From Haemonchus contortus (taxonomy: Eukaryota; Nematoda; Chromadorea; Rhabditida; Trichostrongylidae): a DNA stretch of 64,000 nucleotides. Position numbers and translations under genes: made by a program. The stretch lies in assembly GCA_000469685.2 (NCBI GenBank), contig LS997565.1, forward strand, positions 45,351,810 through 45,415,809. Direction: 5' to 3'. Shown one piece after another: positions 24,741 through 36,780 of this stretch (positions are counted from its first letter, which is position 1; the number at the start of each line of letters is the position of its first letter). The notes under the pieces were generated by a model. It saw only the letters and a program-made list of their open reading frames with translations, was not told where the DNA came from and searched no databases.

Positions 24741-27700
24741 ATGATACAGCTCACACCTCGGCGTCATGAGCTACTCTCGGTTTACATGCTTGGAGCTGGA
24801 ACGTTATTTCTGTACTTGGGATATATCATCCAAGGGTTCATAGCGGAAGCAGTTATTCACACTGTTAGTGAGCGATATCCAGGATCGATCACGAAATTTG
24901 GTGGATTTTATGGGTTAGTGACGATTGTCTTTGAAATTGTGATTTTCCGGACTGTTCGGGATTCTGTGAATTTCAGGCAGGCAATCCATTACACAGCGTT
25001 TGCTACTTCATCCCTTATCACTCCATCGATACAAGCCTATGTTCGCTCTAAGTGGATCCTTACCTTAGCTAGTGTGTTGTTTGGCATCTACTATCTAGGA
25101 TTCATAAAAGTCAATGCTATTTATTTCTTCATCTCACAAGGCCTTATGGGCCTTGGATACTCGTGTAAGTGTTAATAAACGATCTTTACTTCTCACTCAT
25201 CTGAGCACGAAGGTGAAAGCGTGGCGCAACAGCGTTTGGGATGCTCACCCTTTCGCCTTCCTCTCAGGGCGTAATAGTGTTTTTAATGCCAGAGTGGTAG
25301 CCAACTGATGAACATACATCTCAGTGCTTTCGTCATCCAACCGATTCTGAAAGCGACTAATCAAGTCAGGATGGAAGGAAGGCTCGATTGATCCGGGCGG
25401 TCTGGTCCAGGACATGGTCCGCAGAACATAAGATGCTAGAAATGCACAAATATGGCATAAACATCATTACATTGACGGGGATTTTTCAAGATGTCAAATT
25501 AACTACAACATTCGAAAAAGAAACGCTCCATTAATTTAGTGATCATACGATCTCTCCTCGAATTCAGTGCACGACCCTATGGTACGGTGCAGGCGTCACT
25601 TATCAACTCTGTCCCACTGTTGCTTCAATAAATTATGAAACGGCGTTAACAAAGAGGTGAAGAGTGTCATCATCGGGAATACGCCCATTTGACTCTTCCC
25701 TGAATCGATTTAGATATCAACTACAAAAAATACAAGTGTTGTTGTACAGGAAACGGAACCTGTCCTATTAATGGGTATGGCATTCCTAGAGATGAATACC
25801 GATAGCTCAGGGGAGTGGCTGAATGAAAACTGATTGCTGAGCGAATCTTTACAGAGGGAATAACTTACTGCAGAACTGCATCATTTATCCTTAACAGGCG
25901 TGGAATGCCCTAATTCTCTTCGCATTTCTAACAAATTCAAGGTTTTCAGTCTACAACAATGGCGAAGGCGCATACCTATCCGAACATTCGTCAAGGAAAA
26001 CTCTTGAGTCGAACACAGGCATAGAAACGGCTGTTGGCCACAGCAGGTGAATTCATTAAAAACCACCTTCCAATGACATTCCCTTTTGGTCATATTTATT
26101 GAATACTTGGCCCCACTCATTCGCTTTCCCGAGTTTCGTGAGCAGAATGATCTTTGCACTGTAGTGTTTTCCTCAACTACGCCGTTCTTGCACCTTCCGA
26201 TTGCAAAAGTTCCAAAAATATTGCCGTGACATACAAAGCCAATGGCCAAAGAATGTGAAGAATCATGTTTTTTCAATGTGGCTCTCATGTCATGACGGCA
26301 GAAAAAATGCTGTTTTTCTCGGATTTCGTTGTGAGAACACAATGTTTTCGGAGAGATTGTTTGACTAGGAGCACTTATGCGGGGGTCAGACTAGACGGGA
26401 CCTCAAAAAACGAACTTTTTTTCGAAAGTTGAAGAAGAGGATTACTGCTCAACGAAAACATAACAGAACACTTGAAAAGTATCTTTTCGAGTGAACGGGG
26501 GAGTCCCAACTCCAACCGCTACAATACCAGTAATTCTGCGGTGTTTTAGTGGAACTGTAAATATTCGATGAAAACGATAGCGAAGTTCCTAAAAGTATCT
26601 ATTCAGCAAAAAAAAAAAACGGACAAAAAGCAGATACAGAAAGTATTGTCTGTGTAAGAGTGGTAATTTTTTCGCGCCTCACATGTGGCATTAGGTCCAA
26701 GTTTGATGAAATTCCGAAATTACCTTTGTCCATTAAGTGTTTCGTCTGACAATATTCGCTAACATGGGAAATGCGCTTTTTTGATAAGACAATAGACCAA
26801 GGATTTCTCATGCCAGAGATCACGGAAAAGTTCATTACTATCGGTTTTCAGTTATAATCCGTTTTATGAGGGGAATGATAAGACCTGGAAGCAGTTTCAA
26901 ATGTTCGTTTTTGTGGGAATACTCTTTGAAAAATTAACTATACAACAATAATGACACTTTTTCAGTATGTTCATCGGTGGTGCAGCTTTGGTGCTCATCT
27001 ACTACATAATCACACCCGTCTGTTATTTATCCTGTTTCCCACCAGTTTCTAATCTATTTTCTGATTGTCAAAGTTCTTTCTTTCAGACAGGATCGGGTGA
27101 AGTTGCAACGCAGTCTTATACGGACTCACAAATCCATGTGATTTATGGCGTTTTCTTTGCATTAAATATGATATCTATTATAATCTTCACATGCCTTCCA
27201 ACCAAGGAATACGATAGCATTGCATCAAAATCTCGAGAGGCTGTTCCCAGTATAAAAGAACAGTTCTGTAAGTTCCATTCAGGTTCTCACATAACGGTAC
27301 TTCCTGGCATTTCGCCAGTAGTCGTTCGAGCGGCTTATATTCGATTGGATTATATACACAGAAACTGCATTGTGCTGATCGATGTCAGTGCATTTTTTAG
27401 TGTGTGAAAGCGTTTTGGAGCCCGTGGCGGGTTGCTTGCCCATTACTTCTGCCTGAGAACTAGAAGTAGGTTAGTTCACTCTCCGAGTTCGCTTCTGGTA
27501 CGGGCGCGATACACCCGTACCAATACCTAGAGCGCTCCGCAACAACAACCTCCTGACAGTGAGAAACTCGACATGTGTAGAATCCTTATCTAGCGCTAAC
27601 GACCCGAAAGCGTCCCACAGAGTCCCAAAAAGCTCCCACTTCCTTGAATATCAAACTAAGGTAAGCCTGATAACCCCACTTCTGATGCTTATTCTGTAGC

Positions 27701-30700
27701 ACGAATGTCAGTCCTTTCCCATCTCCTCCAACCACACCATACCCTTTCCCTGAATTTACAGCCTTGTCAAAGCGCTTACAGCAGTCGAGAAAATCCTGGT
27801 CGACTGTTTCTGGAAGACAACCTTATAACAGCGAACTAATCGAGTTTTTTGTGAAAGGCACTGTTCACAAAAAAGTTAGGGTACCCTTTTTTGACGGGAA
27901 TTGATAGAACTACTCTAGAATAAAGCGATAACAAGGAAAAAAGCGCAAAAAACGATGAACAAAAAGAAATAGAAAGGGTCAAAAGAGCTGGGAAGGGGGT
28001 TGGACTAGTTTCACATTGAAATAACGGCGGTTAGGGAATGTTCGGGCGAGAATGCACGAAGGCGACGCAATGTCTGCAATTTAGACAACACACCCAAACA
28101 GCTGATCGGATTTCTCCCTGCTATTATTATCTCCCTGATATACTTACCTCATCCATTCGACGACGGCAGGCAGGAAATACTTAGGAGAGAATAGCGCAGA
28201 ATAATAGTGGAATAATAGAAATAACAGCAGAATACTAGCTCTTGTACGAGGCGGTCGACCAGCTGACCGTTCCTGGCAATTTGCCAATCAGCGTATCGAT
28301 TTTTCACCAACTTCGCTCCAGTGCGAATGTGGTGAAGGACAATTTGAACTCGTAGTCAGCCTAGCGAGGGGCGGAGGCCTCACGTCCCCCACTGTTCCTG
28401 CCCTTATTGTGCCCTATCCAGCCGTTTTCCGACCTCATTCCTGCACAAATGGTATCAGAGGGGACTTCGAATTCAAACCATGTGCAAATCTCCGAAACCA
28501 TGTTTTCGTGAACAGTGCCTTTAACCAGTAGCACTTTTATTGGTAATGGTTTCCAAGCTTAGCGAATCTAATCTAATGTCAACAAATAAATCAAGGTAGA
28601 GTGGAGGTGATCTAATCGGAAAAACTTCTGGAAAGTTTCTAAAGGTCCGAACAGTTCAGGGTGCATGTGCACTGAAACGATAAGACACGACCGTATCAGT
28701 GACCAAATTGGACGATGTCATCGAAAACCAGAAGCCGTCATCGAATTGTCCAAACGTCAACAAAATAATTACTTATTAGAAGCGATAACGAAGTTATGTA
28801 CAGAACCGTAAAACAGGCTCTGATCTATTAGAATGCGCCATACATAAGACTTCCCTTGAGAATCACAATTGGATCCAAATAAGATATTAACACCAAGTAA
28901 TGAACTTAAGAACTCATCCTAGGCAGATGACCATCTTTCTTACCTCCAGAGGGATCTAGCCAGTCGACAATATCTGCCACGGCGGAGCTTTATCCCCAGT
29001 CCCATCACTCTGCAGAGTAGCAGCTGGAGAGGTAGAAGCTTGTTTGAGGAACCGACACTGTCAAAGTTTAGTTCACCCCTAAAAAATGCTGAGCGAAATA
29101 ACCAAACCCCTTCTCAATCGCATTAGCGACTATGACTGGAACACGGAAACGTAGCGCATCCTAAAACTTGCACTCCTGTGTTCTGACAACCGTCTTTTCA
29201 GTTAAATTTAAATCAACCATACTACAACCGAATATGCTGTTATTGACACCATTCTTTGCGTATATGGGCTTGATCGTTTCGTTCCTCATTGGCGTCTATC
29301 CAACCACTCTGGCATTCACAGCTGCTCTCAAAAACGACGTCTACATTGTCGCTATCTACAGTCTTTCTATGGGAGCAGCAGAGATTTTCGGTAAGCGACA
29401 CTTTGGAACATGAAATCTCCAAAAGAATTTTCAAAGGAAAAAAACTTGCTTATGAAAGAATATCCTTCGAAAATAGAGCGGCTTCGGAGACAGAGGCCAC
29501 GGTGAGATTGCTTGCCCAGGAGTTGCGAGTTACAGAGAAATTTTGGTTTGAGAGAGTCAATATTGCTTCGTGACCTTACCAGTTAGTCAGAAACAGTCTG
29601 GCAATGGGGCGAAAAGTGTTGGGAACCTTAAAAACTGGTCAAAAATTCTGAGAAAAAGAGAATTAGTTGGCTTTTCCAGTGGTAGTGATTGAATGATTGC
29701 TACCAACGCTGTTTCCATTATTTGAAACTACAATTAATGAAGCCTCATCGGCAGCCTCGAACAAACTTGTTTGAAGGGTGCCTCGGTGAAAGAGGTAATT
29801 TGGGCCCCAGTCGCTGCAAGGCTGAAATAAAATAGTATACTCCGATGAATGTGGCTAGGGCCTGTGAAAAGAGATTGCACCAAAGACATGAAGGCTTAAA
29901 TTGCATAAACAAGGAGTAATTATTACGTCTACTTTCAGGTGGCGTGGTGCTCCGACGCCTGATCAAAAGGTCTCAAGAATGGGGTCTGGTTGTAACGATT
30001 AGCTTGCATTCCATATCAGCTATGTCAGCGATCATAATGATCCTCCTGTCTGTACCCGATATGGCTTCGATCGAACCTACCACTGCATCGACGCTGCTCA
30101 TAAAGCCCAGGTACGACCACGGACCATGGCATTCATATCCAATGAAGAGGGTGGGAATGCAAGAGCAAATGGGCTTTCAAAACTGGAGGTCTCTTATTTC
30201 GCAAAAAAAAACATTATAAAAAGTACCGGAAGAAAGTTTAGCATCCTTGAAGGGTCCGCTTACGAGTATAGGCCGCCATCAGAATGCCATTGCGCAAACA
30301 AAACGCGAAAAGGTCGAGAAAGGCGAGTCCAATGGACTGATGTCAAATTAATCACTTATTGCTGTGGTGAACTTCCCTGTCTATCCGATCGAGTTGCAGT
30401 TTAATGCTGCAGTCCAGCTTTTCTTCGTTCAAAATCACATAGAGCTGTCCTATGGGGTCTTTCTCAAGGCCACACATCTTCTGACCAAGAGAGAACAGCA
30501 GAGAAACTTGAACGCCTACCGCTGATCTTTTTAGTTAGGCCGTGTATTCGTCCTCCATTAGAACCGTAGCGACATCCTATAAGGGTTCGGGCAATAACCT
30601 AGGGTCTGATGAGCATAAGTCACGGTTTCTCTCCACATTTTCTGACATTTCAGCAGAGTAGTCGTGGTTATTGTGGGATTCTTGATTGGTATGGGCGATT

Positions 30701-32088
30701 TTTCCATTACTAGTGGCCGAGCGGTGATTTGTCAATTGGCTGTGCCCGACGCTCGTATGCAGGTCTTCTCCCTGAGTCGAATCTATCAGGTTAGTTTGAG
30801 AACAAAAAGCCTAATGGTTTTCTAAGGTACAATTATGAATTACTTTCTTAAGTCCTGGCCTATAAAGTCATTGTCTGGACCCAATACGGTAACAGATATT
30901 CCTGTACTTTCTTCGGTAATCGGACGCAATGCACTCAGTAAATAGAAATGTCTGCATGGTCTTACTGAATCTTTAGTTGATATCAATTTTTTAGTGTATC
31001 GCTTCATGTGCCATATTGTTCATTTCGCCTTATATGAAAATCAAGTACTGGGTGATCGTCCTAGGCATTGGTCTGATCATTGGTGCAACTAATTTCGCCA
31101 TCGTCGCCAGGTAAATACATTACTGAACTAATCCCAAGATGAGTTTACGACTTTTGGTTCGGTCCTCATTATTGGTCAAAGTCCGCTGACCCTGCTGTCA
31201 AAGTCAAAAAAATTTAATTTATGGATCAATTTTGAAAGCGACTGAGGTCTGGGGTGAGGGTAGAGCTTGTAGATGAGGTACATGAGCTCTAGTTGATTCT
31301 CATCAGTTCTCGTGATAGTCTGCACTTTCTGACCTGACTGCTAAAGGGTCTGAACATCAAAAGCATCGGAATTTTCATCCGAAGGACGGTAGAACCGCCA
31401 TGACTTCAAATAATGATCTCGTTCCCCTTTGAAGGGTTCGGGTGTCAGCGACTCTGTTCTACATTGTGACGAGAACCAACCAGAGATGGGAATATGAGTT
31501 ATCATCTGAAAGGTCTCTGGCATTCAACGATGTATCGTGGTCACCCGCGGTAAAAAAGTGATCCGATTGTCCCTATCTCCCTGCTGATACTTTGTGCAAC
31601 TTACTATTAACAGAACCTTCCTACAATCTATCGGCTGCAGACAGTTACGAAGGGTTCTTTAAATGTTACTTTACTCCCATGTTATAGAAAACATGTTCTA
31701 GAAAATACAGAGCTACCTAAACTAAACGATATTTATCACTTAGCCGACTTATTTAGTGTAGCCTCGGTTGTTCCGTCCTTCCTCCCATTCCTGCCGTCCC
31801 CCTAGGCCCACCTGTGGGATTGCACGTGTTCCGGAACATCATTGTTATATTCTCACGCTAGATTACTAAGACGGATTCACTGAAATTCAGTCCAAAGACT
31901 GGCCTGCTTACTTACATGATATTCTTCCCCCTGTGGAAGCTACCGAGAGGGAATGAGCATTGATGCTGAAGGTCTTACTACAAAGTTGAACTCACAAAAA
32001 ATTTTGGTAATACTTCCTGGAAAGTTTTTCGTACTTTTTACTTACTAGACATACTTATGTAATTTTTAGACTTGAGGTCAGCAATTGA
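24741..32088 (+). CDS. UNC-93-like membrane protein, copy B
   Basis: Ten exons join in frame: 24741-24913, 24977-25164, 25950-26046, 26966-27017, 27087-27267, 29202-29390, 29939-30110, 30654-30789, 30995-31110 and 32070-32088, giving about 440 residues. Intron positions and phases match copy A, and seven of the eight internal exons have identical length; exon 5 is six bases longer (TGSGE against SGE). Motifs are GQAIHYTAF, SSLITPS, NNGEGAYLSEHS, SNTGIETAVGHS, LPTKEYDSIAS, VSFLIGVYPTTLAFT, and SRVVVVIVGFLIGMGDF in the second half. Expected to be a polytopic membrane protein of the UNC-93/MFSD11-like group; the substrate or partner is unknown. The last exon is the weakest call: it adds only RLEVSN before a stop, unlike the longer tail of copy A. 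A plus-strand frame at 32085-32303 might be an alternative end. Confidence 0.87.
27854..28522. mobile_element. TIR element family 1, copy 2 (intronic)
   Basis: This is the best preserved of the two intronic copies: aaaggcactgttcac at the left tip and gtgaacagtgccttt at the right tip are exact inverted repeats. The body aligns with 2721-3384 (for example gcgacgcaatgtctg, then cagctgat, gcgaggggcggaggc, and tattgtgccctatccag). It sits in intron 5 of copy B, whereas the copy A insertion is in intron 2, so the two insertions were independent. No transposase frame is present. Confidence 0.85.
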
Positions 32089-32445
32089 TAAACGCTGTTA
32101 CAGGAGGACGTCCCATATACGAAAGAATTTGGTCAGCCCTAGTAGTGATGAAAAAAGCACCGACAAAGAGACAGCCTAAAACTGTACATCCCACTTGGGA
32201 TATTCTCTATGGAAGTTTCACGCGACGATTGCTCAATCTGGGCATGACGACGATCTCCGTTATTCCTTTGACTTTTTCGGAAGTTCTGATGACTTTTTCT
32301 TAACGGTGGTAATCTACCTATTGAGAAGAATCGTTAGAAAACATCTATTGGACGGGTTCCACTGGAAACTATAATTTCGCTGAATTCTTGTTTTTTAGTG
32401 TTTCACTTTGAATTGGAGCAGTGTAGGGGTTTTGTTTACTTGGGC

Positions 32446-32451
32446 AATAAA
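32446..32451 (+). terminator. Candidate poly(A) signal of UNC-93-like copy B
   Basis: An AATAAA hexamer (caataaaaat) lies about 360 bases after the stop at 32086-32088. The role is inferred from position only. Confidence 0.35.
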
Positions 32452-32822
32452 AATAACTTCACTTCGTTAATGTTTTTATGTAAAAAAAACATTGACAACA
32501 CATATCGACTGTGTCCATAATTATTTCTTGGCATTCAGTAATCGAAAGGGAATTTTTAATCCAAAAAAAGGTGACCAGCTGACTGAACCATGTGGTTGTT
32601 GAGAATCATTGAAATACTTGAATCCTCAGGTAAATGTACATATGTAAAAACTCATGGCTGAGTTAGTGTGTTCCTCTCTCACATCGCGCCAATTACTGGA
32701 CTTCCACATTTAGGGACTCAGATTTGATTTAGCTGAGACCCTTCAAGTACTGATATTTCCAGGAAAGTAAAATGAGTTTAAATTCGTAAAAACAGTTTGT
32801 AAAAACAGCAACAGTAAAACAG

Positions 32823-32990
32823 TGGCGTACACTACACACACACACATGGTGGCGTGTTCGAATCCCGGATCGTTACCTGCCTAGGCCAAGGCCAACCTAG
32901 CCTTCCCTCCCTTCGGAGCGTGGGCGCACCCCTCAGACGGGATTGATCAATGCCTCGAGGCTTTAAAAATCTTCGAGGTGATCAGATAAA
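32823..32990 (+). repeat. SINE-like fragment with tRNA B-box
   Basis: Contains ggcgtgttcgaatcccggat, which matches the internal B-box of a tRNA promoter, followed by a pyrimidine-rich body. An A-box is not clear because a short (CA)n run precedes it. It shares a general layout with the copies at 33811, 40219 and 61656, but the alignment is weak. Confidence 0.4.
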
Positions 32991-33810
32991 ACTTCCTGAA
33001 AAGGCTATTTGGATAACACTTACCCACTTAAAAGTATTGTGGACTGGTATTAGGCTCAACAGCATGACGTACGAGACAAGGTGATGTCAAAGCTGTGGCT
33101 TTTAGCCCCCAGTCCGGCACCAGTTAACTTCCCCTGCAGGAAAGGGAATTAGTGTTTGGTTTCCCTGGGCGGATCCATGAGTTACCGCCTGATCGCACAG
33201 GAACTAAAGTGATGTACGTCTTTCTTCTTTTACCAACAGGAATTATACAAGTTAGAACATCGCTAACAAGTCGAAGCAGGTTATGACGCTAGTTTTGACT
33301 TGTAAGTAACCGATTTTTATTTTTTATTTTTGTAGTTTTTCTAGATGGTGGTCAACTGGAAATTATTGTGATCAACCATTCGACTGTCGCAGGAACTATT
33401 GTTGCTATTGTTTACCTGCGTGTTTACCAATTTTCAAATTCACCAATTTGATTCGTTGCAGCGATCAATATTTGTCTGATTTTGTTTGGATTTCTGTTTT
33501 TGGGACTAATTCTCAATATTCTACTTCTCTCCGTTTTAGCTTAGATTTCACAGTGTTAGATTTCACAGTGTAGTAACGGTAACATACTATTTTCAATTGT
33601 CGTTCGTCATTGTTCGCTTTATTGCCAACAATTGTGACTCATTCGGGTATTCATATGCAATGGCTATGTCAAAGGACACAGTAGGACAGAGAGTTCAGCT
33701 AACAAAGCAGTGCACCGCTGTGGGGAGCTTTGGTAAACAAACTTAAAGCCTCAACGAGTTTTGTTTTATCTCGGCAACTTTTCTGATTTGCTTACTGGTT
33801 GTCTTCTTTC

Positions 33811-34090
33811 GGGAGGTGTATAATGGCAAGCTTCGCACATGCATGGTCCAGAGATCGAATCCCTCATCGATACTCGCCCAAGCTAGCTAAACCTTCCAAT
33901 GCTCCAAGTTCGGTACATTGATTACAAGTACCAGACTCGTCTGGGAGAATAAAAGTACGACTTGTACATCGGCTAGCCGACGCATTCCATTGTATAGGCC
34001 GCACAGACATTCAAGCGTCACTACGATTCTGAATGGAAGTCTAATGCATTGGGCGTTGAACGCATCCCAGTGACTGGCTTGATTAACGCT
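33811..34090 (+). repeat. tRNA-derived SINE copy
   Basis: The head gggaggtgtataatggcaag resembles an A-box and agatcgaatccct a B-box, spaced as in a tRNA gene. The tRNA part does not fold into a complete tRNA. The body continues for about 200 bases without a coding frame, and the 3' limit is uncertain. The head aligns with 40219-40290 and 61656-61740. Confidence 0.65.
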
Positions 34091-34099
34091 GAGGCTCGT

Positions 34100-36780
34100 C
34101 GTTTACACTTTTCGGATCCTTCTTTATAGCGTTGGATCTATTGAGATACTTTTATATAATTTGAGCGCAACCGATGAGGAATCCATTCTTGACTTTCTAG
34201 ATTGAGTAAGAGGATTCTTTAACTGTGATCTATAGACTCTTGGGAAGGGGAAGATCGGACTTGGTGTCCGTTTTGAGTTTCAGCTTCGTAGTCTCTCTCA
34301 CGTTTGGCTGGGCGATAATTATATACAGAGCGAGGAGTAGTTCCTTGGTGGCGTATTTGAGAGAGGCACAAAGTATAAAAAGATCAGCGGTGGCCTCTTT
34401 AGGTTATTCAGACTTTTTGCAGGTGACTTTCTATTCGAGTGAGAAAGGAGTTGAACAGTAAAGAGAAATTGTTTGACGACCCTGTTCTGAGAAAATTCCT
34501 GCAAGCCTTTTGAGTTCTTTCATCTCGTTGGAGCTCTTCAGTTTTTTTTTGCTTTAATCGCCTTACATCCATCTAACAGTTGACTTCTGCTACATCTTCA
34601 ACTACTCGATACAGTCATAGATGCACCAACATGGACCCTAAACAGGGCGGGTGTGTCTATAAGTATCTCACCCACATGGTCCATAGGATAGAACTTCACT
34701 CGCCGTCTACCTGTTCAGAATCGCTGCTTCTAGGACGTTTTATTTATAACAGAACATTGTTGACTCATTTTGAACTTTTCTGTTAAGAGCAGTTTTTGCA
34801 CCTTTCTGAAGATGAAATTATCACCATCGGCACGCTTGGCGCAAAAGGTGTGGCCCCGGACAGGCGTCGAACTGGTAGCTTCTGACATTAAGAGCCATAC
34901 TCATCCAGGCTACGTCAAAACAGTGGTGATGAACATCGAATTCACAATAGATTTTAGAGAGTCGTTCGTATAAAGAGATACGTTTAGTCTCAGAAATGAA
35001 AGTAATATTCTCAATTTGTAGGAAGCTGTGCGAGTTCAAGCCAAATTCGGATGTTTACATTGAATTTGAGCTTTTCTGATAAAGTCAACTTCTAACGAAG
35101 GTTACCTTGTACAATGGAAAATAGTTTCAACGAAGGAAATACAAATTTGGGACTATACCCTTAACTATTTACTTTTTGAAGGTTTGAAAAGACCCCTATA
35201 CAGGTTCTAAATTACACGCATTCGTCAGCTGGCTTCAGAGGACGGAGCCGTTCCCTCATGCCGTCGATCGATGCGAGCGAATGTGTTTACAGGCTTTTTG
35301 TTATTGCGTCTGTTTTTCATTTCTTTTCCTCTCTGCTCACTCGCAGTTCATCTGTCCTTTCCCCTCATTCTTCTCTTGCCACCCACTCCTAAAATATGCC
35401 GTCCTGGTTTCGATGATGATCTCATTACTCACTAATGTAAGACTCCGGAAGGGAACACCATCGTACCCAAATTACCTCACTTGTCAGCTCCCGATGCTCA
35501 AGGTGGTCAGCTTCGGTTGATATAATCGTACCTGCGAATTTTAGAATTTCGACAGCCTTGTATTCTAGGCCTTTTTAGATTTACTGAATTGCTGTTGGAC
35601 TCCGTAAGGACCATGACAGACAGGCTAGAGCAGGAAGTCATCTTGTCATTGCTGTAGTCTCTGATGGTCTCACTGCTCAAATGCTCCCAGTCGCCTTAGA
35701 CGCCACTCTTCCTGACCAGAAGATCCCCTTGACAGCTCAGGACAAGGCGGGCAATGCGGGACCTCCTCAACAAGCGAAAATGAAGTGGAAAATTCGATTT
35801 ATAAGAGAATTTCGACAAAAATTTGACTAACCACTGAAAGTGGACTGGTGATCCGCATCCTGCGGCTGTTAGGTTCGAATGATCGTTTTACTGATGTCAT
35901 CGAGTCCTCGTGGAAAATACCACGTGGGCTCTTTCAGTGCTACCAATAAGCTTTCATTATGTTTTGCTTCTTGTTTCCAGTCTACTTCAACTTTCAATTT
36001 ACTTCGATTTCTCACATTTTGGATTTTCTTCATTTTTTGGATTAGAAGTAGGACGTTCCTGAGGCCTGAATAACCAGCGCCAAAACAAATTTACCGAACT
36101 GTTTCTCTACATTCCTTATTTGCCTTGATTAGAACCAAACCATTTTTATGATTTCTAAGCAATTTACTGATGGAACGCTCCACCAGAGTAATGCTTTGTC
36201 CCGCTGGTTTGCAACTGCTTGTTGCCCAGACAGAAAGTACTTCGCTGTGTTTCCTGAACTCTCCTAGGGTAGAGTAAAATTTTTGAGGGTCCCTCTAAGA
36301 AAATAGTAGCTAGCTGTAGCTGTTTTGCGATATTCTACCGCAACCGTTTCACGAAGCACTTAGCACTGAAGGAATCAGAAACGCCCAATGGTTTCGAGTG
36401 ACACATAGCGGGAGCTCACTCTGCCAGCAAAAAGTATGAGTATTGATTGAGCTGTCTTACACTTGCGAAAACCTTTTCGGCCTTTTTTCTTTCTGTGAGT
36501 CACCAAGGACTTCTATTTAAATCATGACGACTTGTCGTAACTATCGAGAAACTTTCCTTGTACAAATTTGTTTTCCGTCCAAGCGTGGTCAGCAGGTGCA
36601 ATTTGTCCCCACAATCACGCAGAGCACCCATCAACTGCTACTTCTACTTGTTATTTCCAGCTATTTTTAGCTTTCCGTCGTCTTTGTACAATTAATTTCT
36701 TGGATGAGCTTGATGAACTTCATTCCTTTCTTTTTTTTACGTTTCAGGGATTCTGGCGGAAAGAGGTTGCCGTTGAGAGA
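34100..36780. other. Spacer upstream of the hydrolase gene
   Basis: No exon was recognised. Pyrimidine-rich runs at about 35290-35400 and 35930-36050 create short hydrophobic frames without domain features. The last bases before 36748 end in tacgtttcag, an acceptor followed by the 33-base leader of the next gene, so trans-splicing there is plausible. Confidence 0.4.
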